Below, piece after piece: positions 47,167 to 48,684 of a DNA stretch of 48,684 nt. Source of the DNA: Chryseobacterium contaminans. GTDB taxonomy: Bacteria > Bacteroidota > Bacteroidia > Flavobacteriales > Weeksellaceae. The DNA is taken from contig NZ_MAYF01000101.1 of the NCBI RefSeq assembly GCF_001684955.1, positions 1 to 48,684 of the forward strand. The letters run 5' to 3'. The position numbers and the translations under genes are program-made. The notes beneath the pieces are model-generated. The model had not been told where the DNA came from. It did not search any database and worked only from the letters and a program-made list of their open reading frames with translations. Numbering within the stretch: position 1 is the first letter of the stretch; every line of letters starts with the position of its first letter.

Positions 47167-48210
47167 ATGAGAAGACTGCCTATTTATTTTTTAATAGATG
47201 TCTCCGAATCTATGGTAGGAGATCCAATTGAACAGGTACAGGAAGGAATTTCGGATATTGTCCGGGAACTGAAGAAAGATCCGTATTCCTTGGAAACGGT
47301 TTACATTTCCGTGGTAGTTTTTGCAGGAGAGGCTGAAGTGATTACGCCGCTCCAGGATATTATCAGTTTTTATCCACCCAAAATTCCGATTGGAAGTGGT
47401 ACCTCATTGTCTCAGGGATTGATTAAAATCATGGACTGCATAGATCGGGATGTTGTAAAAACAACTTATGATAGAAAAGGCGACTGGAAACCAATTGTTT
47501 TTCTGTTTACAGACGGAGTTCCCACTGATGATGCCACCAAAGCGATTGAAAGATGGAATACTAAATATAACGGGAAAGCCAATACCATTGCTGTTTCTAT
47601 AGGGGAGAATACCAATTATAAACTGTTGGGTTCACTGGCTGATAATGTTTTACTTTTCAATAATACAGATGAGAACTCGTATAAGGAGTTTTTTAAATGG
47701 GTTACAGATTCTATTAAAACAACCAGCCAAAGTGTTACGGAAGCGAAGAAAGAAGGGATCAATCTTTCTAAAATTGATTCTGTTATCCTTGAAAAAGTAG
47801 ACCCGCAGATGGAACAACGTTTTCCGGACAATAATTTTGTGGTCTTAAATGGTAAATGTTCAGAAACGGATAAACTCTATCTGATGAAATTTAAAAAAAC
47901 ATTCGGGGAATCCAGTATTCCGGGAATGTCAACCAGGTATTATAAACTGGAAGGAGCCTATAAAATTGATGAAAAATCTTATTACAGGCTATCTTCTGCG
48001 CAAAGGAGCAACCTTAGAATTTCAATAGAAGAACTTCAGGGGGGAACTTCCTGTCCGCACTGTGCAAATCCTATTGCCCTGGCAACCTGTGCATGTGGTG
48101 GAATCCATTGCCTGCAAGGCGAAGGATATAATAAATGTCCCTGGTGCGGAACTTCCGATTATTACGGATATTCCGGCGGTGGGTTTGATATCAACAGAAC
48201 TTTAGGTTAA
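47167..48210 (+). CDS. VWA-domain protein with C-terminal zinc ribbon (TerY-C type)
   Basis: 347 residues. N-terminal VWA domain with the MIDAS motif DVSES (Asp11, Ser13, Ser15), GSGTSLSQGL and FTDGVPTDDA. A linker of about 50 residues leads to a middle domain (about 215-290) of unclear fold. The C-terminal zinc ribbon has CPHC, CACGGIHC and CPWCG. This is the TerY-C architecture. It lies between the first VWA gene and the phosphatase gene, which starts 11 bp after its stop. It probably links metal or phospho-signals to partner proteins. Confidence 0.9.
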   Translation: MRRLPIYFLIDVSESMVGDPIEQVQEGISDIVRELKKDPYSLETVYISVVVFAGEAEVITPLQDIISFYPPKIPIGSGTSLSQGLIKIMDCIDRDVVKTTYDRKGDWKPIVFLFTDGVPTDDATKAIERWNTKYNGKANTIAVSIGENTNYKLLGSLADNVLLFNNTDENSYKEFFKWVTDSIKTTSQSVTEAKKEGINLSKIDSVILEKVDPQMEQRFPDNNFVVLNGKCSETDKLYLMKFKKTFGESSIPGMSTRYYKLEGAYKIDEKSYYRLSSAQRSNLRISIEELQGGTSCPHCANPIALATCACGGIHCLQGEGYNKCPWCGTSDYYGYSGGGFDINRTLG

Positions 48211-48221
48211 AGCATAGGCCC

Positions 48222-48684
48222 ATGAAAATACCTTCATTTTATTTTGGAAGCGGGAAAAAGCCTGTGGAAAAAGGAACTATTCATAAAGAAAAAGAAGAAT
48301 TTAAAGAAGTTCACTGGGTACTAAAGCATGCGCTTTCAGGGAAGTTCTATGAGTTCACTTTTGAAATGAATGACTTTCCGAATATCGTCATTAAAAACAT
48401 TAGAAATCTGGAAGAAACTGGGCTTACTTTTGAAAATAACAGGATTTCCGGCATTCCGACGGCTCATAATATGTATCATCTGGATATAGAGTTTTTTCAT
48501 ACTGAGGATAAAGAAAATATAGAAAGGAAAAGAGTTCAGTTATTGGTTAATATTGACCCTAAAGATTTATGGAAGAATATTCCCAGTGATAGAAATGCTG
48601 ATTTTTATAAAGAAGATGAGGTTTCATTTCAAGGGAAATTTTCAGATAAGAAAATTGTTGTAGCTTCCAAAAGAGGACGTTCTC
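48222..48684 (+). CDS. Probable PP2C-family phosphatase of the TerY-P module, N-terminal part
   Basis: Open to the right edge from ATG 48222; 154 residues are visible. The first ~135 residues (MKIPSFYFGSGKKPVEKGT...) look like an N-terminal beta domain, with a stretch ETGLTFENNRISGIPTAH that resembles an Ig-like putative domain. Then KIVVASKRGRS appears at the edge. The (V/A)ASKRGRSH sequence is the usual start of the PP2C domain in TerY-associated phosphatases. The catalytic Asp residues lie beyond the window. The call rests on this motif and on position in the ter operon. Confidence 0.7.
   Translation, partial: MKIPSFYFGSGKKPVEKGTIHKEKEEFKEVHWVLKHALSGKFYEFTFEMNDFPNIVIKNIRNLEETGLTFENNRISGIPTAHNMYHLDIEFFHTEDKENIERKRVQLLVNIDPKDLWKNIPSDRNADFYKEDEVSFQGKFSDKKIVVASKRGRS

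Noticed and set aside
1..48684. CRISPR array, tRNA, rRNA, insertion sequence, prophage or replication origin
   Set aside because: Looked for on both strands by eye; no regularly spaced repeats of CRISPR type, no cloverleaf, no transposase or integrase, no rRNA-like sequence seen.

Overview
The window reads as chromosomal DNA of a Flavobacteriia member, most likely Chryseobacterium or a close Weeksellaceae relative. The evidence is the AT-rich base composition, many promoter-like TAnnTTTG -7 boxes (the Bacteroidetes type), the near absence of Shine-Dalgarno sequences, and family content (OstA-like protein, DUF6427/DUF6341 pair, flavobacterial Fur, CarboxypepD_reg-type TonB receptor). The genus is an inference from gene content; no rRNA, tRNA, CRISPR array, insertion sequence or prophage was seen.

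Layout. 1-1620: glyoxylate shunt (end of malate synthase, then isocitrate lyase). 1.7-6.0 kb: OmpH chaperone, thioesterase, QueD-type enzyme, LpxH, a LuxE-like acyl-protein synthetase whose coding region carries an in-frame copy of a dispersed repeat, and a putative PD-(D/E)XK protein. 6.2-12.2 kb: aquaporin Z (minus), a DUF5715 protein with an M15-peptidase-like metal site, a hypothetical protein, a membrane protein/histidine kinase/response regulator operon, and a DUF2235 (Tle1-like) protein whose nucleophile serine is replaced by glycine. 12.4-18.0 kb: ABC-F ATPase, then a three-gene cluster rich in His and Cys around a TonB receptor, probably for metal uptake. 18.2-25.5 kb: trigger factor, a LolA-like secreted protein, then mostly minus-strand housekeeping genes, including a DUF2007/zinc-ribbon gene cut by an in-frame TAG, a DEDDh exonuclease and phosphatidylserine synthase. 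25.6-35.0 kb: LTA-synthase-like sulfatase, DUF2147 protein, ECF sigma factor with a possible membrane partner, pyruvate dehydrogenase E1 beta, Kup, Fur and OstA-like. 35.4-37.9 kb: three tandem secreted proteins with a shared architecture. 38.0-45.0 kb: two PLP aminotransferases, a START-like protein, amidase, YqgE, PdxH, HU, PanD and a flippase-like membrane protein. 45.1 kb to the right edge: two TerD proteins, two TerY-type VWA proteins and the start of a probable PP2C phosphatase. This is the front of a Ter/TerY-P stress-response operon that runs off the window, and it is the most system-like locus here.

Four sequence-level patterns recur. (1) Several genes have TAnnTTTG 3-5 bases before ATG, four of them exactly 4 bases, predicting leaderless mRNAs. 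(2) Several intergenic regions hold degenerate tandem repeats with a strict 7-base period and a different consensus at each locus. (3) All five convergent gene pairs share one symmetric A-stem-T hairpin that can terminate both transcripts. (4) Several genes appear to start at GTG or TTG.
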